61,383 bases of DNA from Desulfobacula sp. (lineage in GTDB: Bacteria; Desulfobacterota; Desulfobacteria; Desulfobacterales; Desulfobacteraceae). Positions 24,999 through 33,748 of the stretch are shown piece by piece. Position 1 is the first letter of the stretch. Each line of letters opens with the position of its first letter. Under the pieces are notes generated by a model. The model was not told the origin of the DNA. It worked only from the letters and a program-made list of their open reading frames with translations, and ran no database searches. A program made the translations under genes and the position numbers. The stretch lies in NCBI RefSeq assembly GCF_030145145.1, contig NZ_JAQYWD010000041.1, positions 1 to 61,383 of the forward strand, given 5' to 3'.

Positions 24999-25718
24999 TT
25001 ATGGCTGATAAGAGCCTTTTTTATAGCTTTCAACCCATTTGAGGATATGAGCCTGGATATTTTTCTCAGCCTCGGTTGAGTTATTATTTTTAAGGCAGTC
25101 AATGATTTCTTTCCAATCTTTGATCACTTCTTCCATCACGGCTTGGTTCCTGCCCATAAAAGCCGGAAAATGTTTAACACTCTGCATGATGGTAGCGGAC
25201 AGGGCTTCATAAAGAGGATTTTTTGTCATCTTTCCAAGGAGGATGTGCATCTCCTGTTCTTGGGAATCAAAGGCAGGCCAATCTGCATTTTTCTGGCCAT
25301 ATAGGCGGATTAGCCCTTCAAGCATAGCCTTTAATTCCTGTACATCCTTTTGGTCGGCATTTTGGGCTGCCAAATTAGCTATCAAACTGCCTTCTATGCC
25401 CTCACGAAATTTTGCAATGTGATCAGGAGTGACAAAATTGAACCGGATTAGTAGAGCAATGCTTTTGGAGATTTCATCCGGAGTTATCTCTCGAACAAAT
25501 GCGCCACCCTGAGCTCCGGTCCTGATTTCTATTATGCCCTTTTGCTCCAAAATGCGAAATGACTGCCTGATGGTTCCCCGACTGGCACCAAATATCTCTT
25601 CTAAATCCCTTTCAGAAGGCAATTTATCCCCTGGTTTGAATTCACCTGAGATAATTTCCTCTTCAATTTGATTAGCAATGTCTTCGTACAGTTTTACTTG
25701 GCGAACTTTTTTTAACAT
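24999..25718 (-). CDS. GntR-family regulator with FCD domain (FadR-like)
   Basis: 239 residues. N-terminal winged HTH with IISGEFKPGDKLPSERDLEE, GASRGTIRQSFRILE and KGIIEIRTGAQGGAFV; C-terminal all-helical FCD ligand domain (about 85-230) with candidate metal-binding His in MHILLGKM. FCD regulators sense organic acids and usually repress transport and catabolic genes. It lies just upstream of the TRAP/opine-dehydrogenase operon in the same direction; palindromes on both sides suggest it controls the operon and itself. Confidence 0.9.
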   Translation of the reverse strand: MLKKVRQVKLYEDIANQIEEEIISGEFKPGDKLPSERDLEEIFGASRGTIRQSFRILEQKGIIEIRTGAQGGAFVREITPDEISKSIALLIRFNFVTPDHIAKFREGIEGSLIANLAAQNADQKDVQELKAMLEGLIRLYGQKNADWPAFDSQEQEMHILLGKMTKNPLYEALSATIMQSVKHFPAFMGRNQAVMEEVIKDWKEIIDCLKNNNSTEAEKNIQAHILKWVESYKKGSYQP

Positions 25719-26076
25719 TTTTTATGCCTCTTCTACCTAATAATGCTCTTATCCACAAACGGAGTTTGTAACCGGTTACCTTTGGTATTATTTATATAAG
25801 ATACCAGGACATTGTCAATGAATAAACCAATTATTGGTTTATTCATTATATAATTCGGTGGGCTTATTTTTATTTGTACTGATGAGTATTGGTCATAAGA
25901 ACAGACATGATACAAAATCCAATCCAGTTTTTTGAATGTGCGTTAAGCATTTATCCGGATTATATTCCTGAATGGCCTCGTTGACTTTATCGATAAAGGA
26001 ATTAATAAATTGGCCCAGTCGATGTAAGATTGTTTTGGAATGATTGTAATTGCTGTTCTGCTTATGGTTTTCATTT
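25719..26076. other. Promoter region upstream of gntR
   Basis: About 360 bases with no gene, containing several symmetric sites: GTAACCGGTTAC (25768-25779), TGGTAT/ATACCA (25783-25806) and the long palindrome at 25817-25847. It also has one perfect TTATCCACA at 25749-25757, probably by chance. AT-rich throughout. Confidence 0.5.
25817..25847. promoter_or_regulatory. 31-bp perfect palindrome upstream of gntR
   Basis: The left arm AATGAATAAACCAAT is matched exactly by its reverse complement around a single T, giving 15-base arms. It lies about 100 bases upstream of the gntR start and contains TGGTTTAT, close to TGGTTCAT in the site at 24799. Probably an autoregulatory operator. Confidence 0.6.
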
Positions 26077-27048
26077 TTATATCTCTCCCCGCTCTTTCTG
26101 ACTTGCTTCTGAATGGGGCATGCTCAGTGGCTTATCTGGAAATCCTGCAAGCATTATCATATCAGCTTGATAATTCACAAAACCTTCAAAAATATATTCA
26201 TTCCAAAAATGTTTATTTTTCCCATATCTCATAAAGAATTCATACGCTTTGGTTTTGTCTTTTCCCCCTGTTGCTTTTAACTGCCGATCAAAGAATGCTT
26301 CCCAATCACCCCTTTTTGCTGAAGATCCTATATTGCCATTTAGGTCTATCAGAATATAAGGGGTTGTGAAAACAACAGAGTATCCATAGTTCAGTTCTGG
26401 AAATGGTTCTGGCATCACCCGGGCATACCATATTTCATCTTTTTTCCCCTGATAACCGCTTGGAACAATCACTTTAGATTCTTTGCCTGTAACCATTTCC
26501 TCTAAAATTATATATCTATCCAAGTGCCCCTTATGGACAAAGATTCCCATTCTGGAATTTTGCATACATTCGATAATTTTGATCAATCCAGGATCGCTTT
26601 TTAAATGTTTCAACAGATCAAGAATGACTGTTCCAAAAGATTCTTTTTTAATTCCAACACATAGGTCGAAAAATCCCCAGCATGAAAAATAAGACTGAGT
26701 ATGTGGGCTTTTTGGAGGGAAGGATGGTAAATAAATATCATCTGCCTGTTCAAGAGTATTTGTCAATTTTGATAAAGCAGGCAAATCTGATAATTGTTCG
26801 ACAAGGACTGAAACCTTGTTTTGTGCATAAATATAAACTGCGTGGAGAGGATCATACTTTGATAGATCATCTTCAGAAATGACTGTTTTATCCAGTTCTT
26901 GTGCATATGCTTTTGCTTCTTTAAGCTCTTTAAAGTCTATAATTTTTTGATTCTTAGCTTTTTTTAATCCATCTATCACTTTTTTTGCTATCGGTCCCAT
27001 TATCAATTCCTGTTGTTTATCTGGTAAGTCCCATCCAGTCTCTTCCAC
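26077..27048 (-). CDS. Hypothetical protein, 323 residues
   Basis: No family recognised. The protein is soluble in appearance, with no signal peptide or membrane helix. A charged helical N-terminal third is followed by a mixed alpha/beta part with SCWGFFDLCVGIKKES and several aromatic-rich stretches (IWYARVMPEPFPELNYGYSV, HFWNEYIFEGFVNY). The C-terminus is polar. It stands alone just downstream of tRNA-Leu and its terminator, with poor RBS context. Composition and isolation hint at acquired DNA, but there is no mobile-element gene nearby. Confidence 0.6.
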   Translation of the reverse strand: MEETGWDLPDKQQELIMGPIAKKVIDGLKKAKNQKIIDFKELKEAKAYAQELDKTVISEDDLSKYDPLHAVYIYAQNKVSVLVEQLSDLPALSKLTNTLEQADDIYLPSFPPKSPHTQSYFSCWGFFDLCVGIKKESFGTVILDLLKHLKSDPGLIKIIECMQNSRMGIFVHKGHLDRYIILEEMVTGKESKVIVPSGYQGKKDEIWYARVMPEPFPELNYGYSVVFTTPYILIDLNGNIGSSAKRGDWEAFFDRQLKATGGKDKTKAYEFFMRYGKNKHFWNEYIFEGFVNYQADMIMLAGFPDKPLSMPHSEASQKERGEI

Positions 27049-27075
27049 AGTTAAACAGACGACTCTAAATGAATA

Positions 27076-27105
27076 AAAAAAGGGTCAGCTAATTCAGCTA
27101 ACCCC
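27076..27105 (-). terminator. Intrinsic terminator after tRNA-Leu
   Basis: On the - strand, GGGTTAGCT-GAATT-AGCTGACCC (one G-U-type position) is followed by a run of seven T. This is a classic intrinsic terminator and ends the tRNA transcript 12 bases after its CCA. Confidence 0.85.
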
Positions 27106-27116
27106 TTGATTTTTAC

Positions 27117-27204
27117 TGGTACCTGGGACGAGAATTGAACTCGTACAGAGATTATCTCCGAGGGATTTTAAGTCCCTTGCGTCTACCAGTTCCGCCACCC
27201 AGGC
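27117..27204 (-). tRNA. tRNA-Leu, anticodon UAA
   Basis: On the - strand GCCTGGG pairs with CCCAGGT, followed by A and an encoded CCA. The anticodon stem AGGGA/TCCCT encloses CTTAAAA, giving anticodon TAA. The T arm is GAGTTCAATTCTC and a long variable arm (class II) is present, as expected for Leu. Total 88 bases with CCA. Confidence 0.96.
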
Positions 27205-27298
27205 GTAATTGATGATTTTTTTATATCATTTTTTAAAATTTAGCAAGCCTAAAACCATAAGATTGTCACTTTGAACAATTTCTGATAAAAACAAGACC

Positions 27299-27898
27299 AT
27301 GAAATTTATCAATACTGAAAAAATAATCCTGGCCTCCCAATCTCCAAGAAGAAAAGAGCTGCTCGAACAGATCGGGGTCAACATTAAAGTGTTTCCTTCA
27401 ACAATTAATGAAGCAACTGTGTCTCTCAAGAACCCGGAAGCCTATGTCAAAGAACTCTCTTTTCTAAAAGCAACCGACATATCCGTCGCATATCCTGAGT
27501 CCTGGATCCTGGGAGCGGATACGATAGTGGTCGTTGGCGATCAACTCCTTGGCAAACCGGAATCTAAAGCAGATGCCGTTGAGATGCTCACCAAATTAAA
27601 CAATTGTGAACACAGTGTCTATACTGGATTTTGTGTGATCAATCAGAAAAAAAACGCCATTGTTAAACAATCGGTTGAAACAAAAGTCTATTTTAAACGG
27701 TTAAGCCATGAGGAGATACACTGGTATGTCAATACCGGGGAACCGTTTGACAAGGCCGGTGCTTATGCGATACAGGGAGTGGGGGCATTTCTTGTCAAAC
27801 AAATTTCAGGTTCCTATTCGAATGTTGTGGGTCTGCCTGTTTGTGAGGTTGTTGAAACATTGAAGCATCTTAATATCATTCAATTTAAGGATTTATAA
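27299..27898 (+). CDS. maf: Maf-like nucleotide pyrophosphatase
   Basis: 199 residues. Starts with the Maf signature IILASQSPRRKELLEQIG and contains ESWILGADTIVVVGDQLLGKP, HSVYTGFCVI and a GAYAIQGVGAFLVKQISGSYSNVVGLP tail segment. Maf proteins hydrolyse non-canonical or selected nucleoside triphosphates (dTTP/UTP type or modified bases) to monophosphates and are linked to division arrest. Followed by yggS with a 6-base gap and queH, forming a small operon. RBS is weak. Confidence 0.92.
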   Translation: MKFINTEKIILASQSPRRKELLEQIGVNIKVFPSTINEATVSLKNPEAYVKELSFLKATDISVAYPESWILGADTIVVVGDQLLGKPESKADAVEMLTKLNNCEHSVYTGFCVINQKKNAIVKQSVETKVYFKRLSHEEIHWYVNTGEPFDKAGAYAIQGVGAFLVKQISGSYSNVVGLPVCEVVETLKHLNIIQFKDL

Positions 27899-27904
27899 CT
27901 CATC

Positions 27905-28597
27905 ATGTCATCCATTAAAGATAATATCGATAGAATAAACAAAGAAATTATGGATACGGCAGTGTCCTGCGGCCGCAAGCCTGATTCCGTTCAATTGATT
28001 GCCGTGAGCAAAAAAAAATCGATCGAAACTGTGCTGGAAGGGATTAAGTCCGGTGCCGGCCATCTGGGAGAAAATTATATTCAGGAGGCCATTGAAAAAA
28101 TTGATGCCATTGGAAAAGACCGCGCCTGCTGGCATTTTATCGGGCATCTTCAATCCAACAAAGCAAAATTTGCCGTGCAGTATTTTGATTATATTCATAC
28201 GGTTGACACATTAAAACTGGCAAAGGAAATCCATCGACAGGCAAAGAAAATCAATAAAATTCAAAACATCCTTATGCAAATCAATATTGGGCAAGAAGAT
28301 ACGAAGTCCGGAACCGGTATCAAAGAGGCGGTGGAGCTGGCCGAGCAGATCAGTACATTTGAAAATGTATCCTTACACGGATTGATGTGCCTGCCGCCCT
28401 ATTTTTCAGAACCGGAACAGGCCAGGATCTATTTTAAACAAATGGTACAGATAAAAGGCCAAATCATGGCGCTTCAATTGGAGAATGTATCCATGGAATG
28501 CCTGTCCATGGGAATGAGCAATGATTTTCAAGTGGCCATAGAAGAAGGGTCCACCATGGTGCGGATCGGCACATCCATATTCGGGGCAAGAGAGTGA
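27905..28597 (+). CDS. PLP homeostasis protein, YggS/PLPBP family
   Basis: 230 residues. LIAVSKKKSIETVLEGIKSG carries the PLP-binding Lys; GENYIQEAIEKI, WHFIGHLQSNK and SMGMSNDFQVAIEEGSTMVR are family signatures. It binds pyridoxal phosphate without catalysis and maintains vitamin B6 balance. It overlaps the next gene by 4 bases (GTGA). Confidence 0.93.
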   Translation: MSSIKDNIDRINKEIMDTAVSCGRKPDSVQLIAVSKKKSIETVLEGIKSGAGHLGENYIQEAIEKIDAIGKDRACWHFIGHLQSNKAKFAVQYFDYIHTVDTLKLAKEIHRQAKKINKIQNILMQINIGQEDTKSGTGIKEAVELAEQISTFENVSLHGLMCLPPYFSEPEQARIYFKQMVQIKGQIMALQLENVSMECLSMGMSNDFQVAIEEGSTMVRIGTSIFGARE

Positions 28598-29130
28598 AAC
28601 TGCTACTCCATACCTGCTGTGCCCCCTGCTCTATTTATCCTGTAAAAATTTTACGGCAGATGGATATGGATGTCATGGGATTTTTTTATCGGCATAATAT
28701 CCATCCCTTTCAAGAGTGTCAAAAAAGGGAAGAGACATTAAAACAATATGCACAATCCATTGAGCTAAAGGTGATTTACCAACAGGATTACAAAATGGAA
28801 GAATTTCTTCAATCCGTTGTTTTCCGGGAAAAGGATCGTTGCCGGTACTGCTATTACGACAGACTTAAAGCAACGGCACAGGTCGCCAGAAAAGGGAAAT
28901 TCGATGCCTTTTCCACCACGCTGTTATACAGTAAATTCCAGAACCATGATCGCATTATAAAAACCGGGGAAGCCATTGCCCGGAAATACGATATAAAATT
29001 TTTCTACCATGATTTCAGAGAAGGTTGGAAATCGGGGATTGAAACATCCAGGCAGCTTGGCCTTTACCGTCAACAGTATTGTGGCTGCATCTACAGTGAA
29101 AAAGAGCGGTATTTTAAAAAACAAAGGTGA
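28594..29130 (+). CDS. queH: Epoxyqueuosine reductase QueH
   Basis: 178 residues, GTG start overlapping the yggS stop. The start LLLHTCCAPCSIYPVKIL and the later CRYCYYDRL and CGCIYSEKERYF give the cysteine set of QueH (DUF208), which ligates an Fe-S cluster and a second iron. It completes queuosine synthesis in tRNA without cobalamin. The gene converges with the ATPase gene downstream. Confidence 0.9.
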   Translation: MKLLLHTCCAPCSIYPVKILRQMDMDVMGFFYRHNIHPFQECQKREETLKQYAQSIELKVIYQQDYKMEEFLQSVVFREKDRCRYCYYDRLKATAQVARKGKFDAFSTTLLYSKFQNHDRIIKTGEAIARKYDIKFFYHDFREGWKSGIETSRQLGLYRQQYCGCIYSEKERYFKKQR

Positions 29131-29151
29131 CACAACCACACCCCCACAACA

Positions 29152-31356
29152 CTATTTGGGTTGGGTTCTTTTAATCTGCTTGAGCATTTTCACGAAGTGC
29201 TTGTTGGTAGTGTCCAGTCTTGCAGCAAGAATCCCAAACAAGTGTTTTGACACCTCAGGATATTTTTCAATGACCTCAAACAATTTGTCTCCTGGAAACC
29301 GTTTAACCATTGAGCGTCCTTTGGATATGATGGAGGCCGATCGCGGTTCACCGGTAATGGCAGACATTTCACCAAAATAATCGCCCGGCTGTACGATTTC
29401 AGCAATTTTCTTTCCGCCTTTCACAACATATAACCCGCCTTGAACCAGCTTAAAAAAATCAATGTCGGTATTGCCTTCCCGGATAATGACGTCTTTGTCC
29501 TCATAGCGTTCAACATCCGGATTAATCAGATAGGCTGGCAACGACTCTTTGGTAATGGTCGTCTTTTTTAGCACTTCGTCAAGAGAGGTTTCTCCGGTTC
29601 TGATTTTTTCAAGGCCCGCGTCTCTAAGGGTTACCATCCCCTCCTGCACAGCAACTTTTCTGAGCTGATCTTCCGCAACCTTCGCACTGATGGCTTTTCC
29701 CACATCATCCGTCACTTCCATTAATTCATAGAGTCCGACCCGCCCCTTGTAACCGGTCCCATTGCAATGGGTACACCCTTTGGGGCCATATATTTTCAAG
29801 TCCGGAATTTCATCTTTTAAAAACCCATGAAATTCCAGATCTTTGGGATTATAACCGGTAACCACCTGTTTACATTCAGGACAAAGCCTTCGGGCAAGGC
29901 GTTGGGATAAGACCAGGGTAACAGCCGATGCCAGCATATAGGGGGGAATCCCGATATCAACAAGTCGTCCGATGGTTGAAGGACAGTCATTGGTATGAAG
30001 GGTTGCAAAGACGAGGTGACCTGTCATCGCAGCCTTAATGGCAATTTCAGCCGTATCCATATCCCGGATTTCACCCACCATGATGATATCCGGGTCCTGT
30101 CTTAAAAATGCTTTCAGTGCTGCGGCATAGGTCATGCCAATGCCCTCTTTGACCGGCACCTGGTTGATCCCTTTAAAGTTGAATTCAACCGGGTCTTCTG
30201 CGGTTAATATCTTGATATCATCTTTATTCAACCGGTTCAGTACGGAATACAGTGTGGTTGTTTTTCCGCTGCCGGTGGGACCTGTTACCAATAACAGACC
30301 ATAGGGTCTGGAAATACACCGTTTCAGGCTGTCAAAGGTGGACGCTTCAAACCCCAGCTTGGTCAAATCAATGCTCAGGGCACTTTGATCAAGGATCCGC
30401 ATGACAATACTTTCACCAAACAAAGTGGGCAAGGTGGACACCCGGAAATCAATGGATTTTTTTTTCCCCAATCGAAGTTTTATTCTGCCGTCCTGGGGAA
30501 CTCTTCTTTCTGCAATATCAAGTTCCGCCAGAATTTTGATTCTTGAAATCACAGCATTTTTTATGGTGATGGGAAGATTCATGGCTTTATACATGCTGCC
30601 GTCCAACCGGTATCGCACCTGGAAGGTCTTCTCAAAGGGTTCAATATGAATATCACTGACACCATCATTAATGGCCTTGGTAAGAATACCATTTACAAGC
30701 TTGATGATCGGTGCGTCAGAGGCCATGAATTCGTCCTGGTAGTCATCCTCGGCATCAGATCCGATTTCAATTTCTCCTGCCGCTTCCGAGACCAGGGAAC
30801 CAAAATCTTCAACCGACGTAACCGGTTCCTCATCTTCAACATCCTCGTCAAAATGAAGAAAGGTTTTATACTCCTGGTCACTGATTTTATAAAAATCACG
30901 AAAGGCTTGAATCACATCATTTTCAGTTGATACAAAAACCTGAAGCGTTTTTCCGATTTTCTTTTGAAGATCCTCAACAATAGTGGTATCTGTTGGCTCA
31001 ACCATGGCAATGGATAAATTTTCTCCCTTTAATGCAAGGGGAATCACCATTGCGGGCTTGGCCATTTCATAGGGCAGGAGCGCCAGCACTTTAGGGTCAG
31101 GTTTGATGTCGGAAAATTTGATCACATTGTAATTATAGATTCGCCCCAGGACGTTGACGATGGTATCGGGATCAATATACCCCTTATTTAAGAGGATGCT
31201 GCTCAGTCGTTCATGGGTTTTCTTATGAATACTTAATGCCTCATCCAGCTGCATACTGGTAATTTGCCCTTCTTTTGAAAGAATTTCACCGATTCTTGTC
31301 TTTCCTGCGCCGGATTGATCCTTTATGGTTGATTTCAGGCTGGATGATTTTTGCAT
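29152..31356 (-). CDS. PilB/GspE-type secretion or pilus ATPase with N-terminal MshEN and C-terminal cNMP-binding-like domain
   Basis: 734 residues. Residues about 20-80 follow the MshEN c-di-GMP-binding pattern (RIGEILSKEGQITSMQLDEA, then LSSILLNKGYID). The central ATPase (about 200-590) has Walker A GPTGSGKTTTLYSVL, an Asp box, DPDIIMVGEIRD and the zinc-type set CPECK..CTHCNGTGYKGR. The last 110 residues are cNMP-domain-like: VIIREGNTDIDFFKLVQGGL and VQPGDYFGEMSAITGEPRSA, with the phosphate-cassette-like GEMSAITGEPRSAS. No pilin, platform or secretin gene is nearby, so the machine it drives is unknown. Possibly controlled by two nucleotide messengers. Confidence 0.88.
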   Translation of the reverse strand: MQKSSSLKSTIKDQSGAGKTRIGEILSKEGQITSMQLDEALSIHKKTHERLSSILLNKGYIDPDTIVNVLGRIYNYNVIKFSDIKPDPKVLALLPYEMAKPAMVIPLALKGENLSIAMVEPTDTTIVEDLQKKIGKTLQVFVSTENDVIQAFRDFYKISDQEYKTFLHFDEDVEDEEPVTSVEDFGSLVSEAAGEIEIGSDAEDDYQDEFMASDAPIIKLVNGILTKAINDGVSDIHIEPFEKTFQVRYRLDGSMYKAMNLPITIKNAVISRIKILAELDIAERRVPQDGRIKLRLGKKKSIDFRVSTLPTLFGESIVMRILDQSALSIDLTKLGFEASTFDSLKRCISRPYGLLLVTGPTGSGKTTTLYSVLNRLNKDDIKILTAEDPVEFNFKGINQVPVKEGIGMTYAAALKAFLRQDPDIIMVGEIRDMDTAEIAIKAAMTGHLVFATLHTNDCPSTIGRLVDIGIPPYMLASAVTLVLSQRLARRLCPECKQVVTGYNPKDLEFHGFLKDEIPDLKIYGPKGCTHCNGTGYKGRVGLYELMEVTDDVGKAISAKVAEDQLRKVAVQEGMVTLRDAGLEKIRTGETSLDEVLKKTTITKESLPAYLINPDVERYEDKDVIIREGNTDIDFFKLVQGGLYVVKGGKKIAEIVQPGDYFGEMSAITGEPRSASIISKGRSMVKRFPGDKLFEVIEKYPEVSKHLFGILAARLDTTNKHFVKMLKQIKRTQPK

Positions 31357-31371
31357 GTGTAAACCCTTAAC

Positions 31372-31584
31372 TTATTTATAGTTCCTATAGATTCTAATGC
31401 CACCGGCTAAAATTAAAAGTCCACCTAGAACATAAAAACTTAGCCTGACAAGAAACAGTTTTTGTCGAAAAAATTCAATGGTTTCTACTTGCAGCAGGAC
31501 TTCGGGAATACGGTAAAAAACACCCAAGCCCACCGCCACCAGAAGGATACCATAATAAAATCCAAAATTCTTTTTTTTCTCCAT
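31372..31584 (-). CDS. Small membrane protein, 70 residues
   Basis: Two hydrophobic segments (FYYGILLVAVGLGVFY and LSFYVLGGLLILAGGI) with charged ends. Sits 9 bases after the ABC-F gene and 15 bases before the ATPase gene on the same strand, so it is probably co-transcribed. No family recognised. Confidence 0.65.
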   Translation of the reverse strand: MEKKKNFGFYYGILLVAVGLGVFYRIPEVLLQVETIEFFRQKLFLVRLSFYVLGGLLILAGGIRIYRNYK

Positions 31585-31593
31585 CTTATACGA

Positions 31594-33432
31594 TTACCTT
31601 TCCACTTCTTCCAACTGGTTATTAAACAGGGTCTCTATTTTCTCAAACAATTCCATCTGGGTCTCAAGATCTTCAAACAACCGGTCATTTAAATTTTCAA
31701 GGTCTGAAAGTTCTTTTGCCAACGCCGGAATTTTCTGACCCTCCTTATTTTGAGAGGCTTCCAGCAAGAGATCATTGATTTTTGCAGTCAAGTGTTCATT
31801 TTTTTCAATATCATTTTCCAATTGTTCAATTTTTTTCTTTACCGGGCTAAGTTGCTTGGATTTTTGCGTAATAATTTCTGATTTTTTTTGACGAAGCTCT
31901 TTTTTTGACAAAACCGATGGTTTGGATTTTTTCTCCACCACCTCCTCTTCATCCTCCCACCCTTCTTTATCCAAAAAATCCTGGTAGGTTCCTTCAAAGA
32001 CCTGGACGGTATTATTTTTAAAAATAATAAGCCTGTTGGCAAGGGAATGAAGAAACATTTCATTATGCGTCACCAGGACCACAGCCCCTTCGAAATTGTC
32101 CAGTGCGCAGATAAAGGAATCGCAGGCTTCAATATCCAGATGATTGCTGGGTTCATCAAGCAGCAATAAATTCAAGGGGGACATGAGCAGTTTACCTAAC
32201 ATGACCCGTGATTTTTCTCCACCGGACAATACGGATATTTTTTTTAAGGCGGCATCCTGCTCAAACATCATGGCCCCGCAGATATTCCGGGCAATCTGTC
32301 GGTCAGAATCGGGTGAAGAATACATCAACTCATCTTCTATGGTAAAATTATCATTCAAGGATTGCACATTTGTCTGTTCAAAGTAGCCCGGTATTACGCC
32401 CGGATTGATATGGATACGACCTGAAACTGGGGTAAGGGCTCCACTTATCAGTTTGAGCAGGGTTGTTTTTCCTTTACCATTTTTACCGATAACGGCAATA
32501 CGATCATCCGGATAAACGGTAACAGAAAAGTTTTTTATCAAGGGCATATCCGTTTTCCAGCCAAAGGATACATTTTCTATGGATAATACCTGCTTACCGG
32601 AAAAAGGAAGGCTGTTAAAAGAAAATTCAAGCTGTTTCAATTGTTGGAGCTTGTCTTTTGTTTTCGATTTTTCCAGGGTTTTTATCCGAGATTGGACCAT
32701 GTTTGCCAATCGGGCTTTGGCACGGAATTTTGAGATAAACAACTCGATTTCTTTTTTTCGTTTTTCTTCATTCTGCCGCGTTTTTTCATAGACTTCCTCA
32801 TCCTGGGCAACCTGTAAATAGTACTTAGCGGTATCCCCCTTGATTTTTTTTATTTTACGCCTGTGAATCCCCGCAATATGTGTCACAACACTGTCCATGA
32901 ATCCCCGGTCATGCGTAACCAGTAGAACTTCTCTGGGCCATGAGACCAGAAACCGTGAAATCCATCGAATGGAGGTAATATCAAGATAATTTGTCGGTTC
33001 ATCCAGTATCAACAGATCCGGCTCAGAAACCAATACTTTGGCAAGATTGAGCCTGACCTGGAAGCCACCGGAAAATGCCATGGGGTCTTTTGTCAGATCA
33101 TCCAGGGAAAATCCAAGCCCGGCCAGAATTTTTTCAGCCTTCCAGGAATGATCTTTTTCATGTTCTAAAAGTCCCAGCATGGCCTCGTCAATGACCCGGG
33201 ATTTGGAGAAGACTATTTTTTGGGATAAAAAACCAATCCGGTATCCTGACGGACAAGAAATACTTCCTTCATCCGGATGATCTTTGCCTGAAATCATGTT
33301 TAACAGGGTGGTTTTACCATGGCCATTTCTACCGACAAGTCCGACCCGTTCACCAGAATTGATCTGAAAACCAGTATGGTCTAACAAGACATGGTTTCCA
33401 AATCCTTTTGAGATATCCTCTATATTCAGCAT
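31594..33432 (-). CDS. ABC-F family ATPase (Uup/YheS-like)
   Basis: 612 residues with two ABC cassettes and no membrane helices. Walker A motifs GRNGHGKTTLL and GKNGKGKTTLL, signatures FSGGFQVRLNLAK and LSGGEKSRVMLGK, Walker B LLILDEPTNYLD and LLLLDEPSNHLD, and the linker between them. A charged coiled-coil tail (about 520-612) resembles the Uup C-terminal domain. ABC-F proteins act on ribosomes or rRNA or in DNA maintenance rather than transport. The first signature reads FSGGF rather than LSGG. Confidence 0.92.
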   Translation of the reverse strand: MLNIEDISKGFGNHVLLDHTGFQINSGERVGLVGRNGHGKTTLLNMISGKDHPDEGSISCPSGYRIGFLSQKIVFSKSRVIDEAMLGLLEHEKDHSWKAEKILAGLGFSLDDLTKDPMAFSGGFQVRLNLAKVLVSEPDLLILDEPTNYLDITSIRWISRFLVSWPREVLLVTHDRGFMDSVVTHIAGIHRRKIKKIKGDTAKYYLQVAQDEEVYEKTRQNEEKRKKEIELFISKFRAKARLANMVQSRIKTLEKSKTKDKLQQLKQLEFSFNSLPFSGKQVLSIENVSFGWKTDMPLIKNFSVTVYPDDRIAVIGKNGKGKTTLLKLISGALTPVSGRIHINPGVIPGYFEQTNVQSLNDNFTIEDELMYSSPDSDRQIARNICGAMMFEQDAALKKISVLSGGEKSRVMLGKLLMSPLNLLLLDEPSNHLDIEACDSFICALDNFEGAVVLVTHNEMFLHSLANRLIIFKNNTVQVFEGTYQDFLDKEGWEDEEEVVEKKSKPSVLSKKELRQKKSEIITQKSKQLSPVKKKIEQLENDIEKNEHLTAKINDLLLEASQNKEGQKIPALAKELSDLENLNDRLFEDLETQMELFEKIETLFNNQLEEVER

Positions 33433-33748
33433 AATATTCGTTTATCTGTTAATTGTTCAGTTTCCTTTTTTATGTCTAACCACGATACCATACCATTGTG
33501 TCAATAAATTATAAACCATAAGAATACCCCCGGCTGTTTTTTCTATTTTTATCGTATCAAAGTATCCGCATGGGCGCATCAAGACCATAGCCGGTGAGCC
33601 TGATAGTTTATATTTTATTTTCAGGAAGATTTCAATCTATGAATGATGGGTTACAAACATCCAACCTGTATTGAGACCCATTACTTCTTTTTTTGTAAGG
33701 ATAAAAAAGTCACCAAAACCTCAAGGACTTTAAAAATCAGTACTTTTC
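33433..33748. other. Intergenic stretch, nothing recognised
   Basis: About 316 bases upstream of the ABC-F gene on the - strand. AT-rich with a GC-richer island near 33575-33605. I looked for a riboswitch-like fold there and could not make one convincingly. Confidence 0.35.

Noticed and set aside
25749-25757. Perfect DnaA box TTATCCACA
   Set aside because: A single 9-mer is expected about once in every two such windows by chance, it is far from dnaA and no further copies cluster there.
27117-27204. tRNA-Leu as attachment site of the mobile element
   Set aside because: The element starts about 26 kb away after uvrA and no integrase or partial tRNA copy flanks the tRNA.
29152-31584. Part of a type II secretion or type IV pilus operon
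   Set aside because: Only the ATPase and an unrelated small membrane protein are present; no platform, pilin, prepilin peptidase or secretin genes.
33560-33620. c-di-GMP-type riboswitch upstream of the ABC-F gene
   Set aside because: A GC-rich island exists, but conserved riboswitch core motifs and a consistent fold could not be found by eye.
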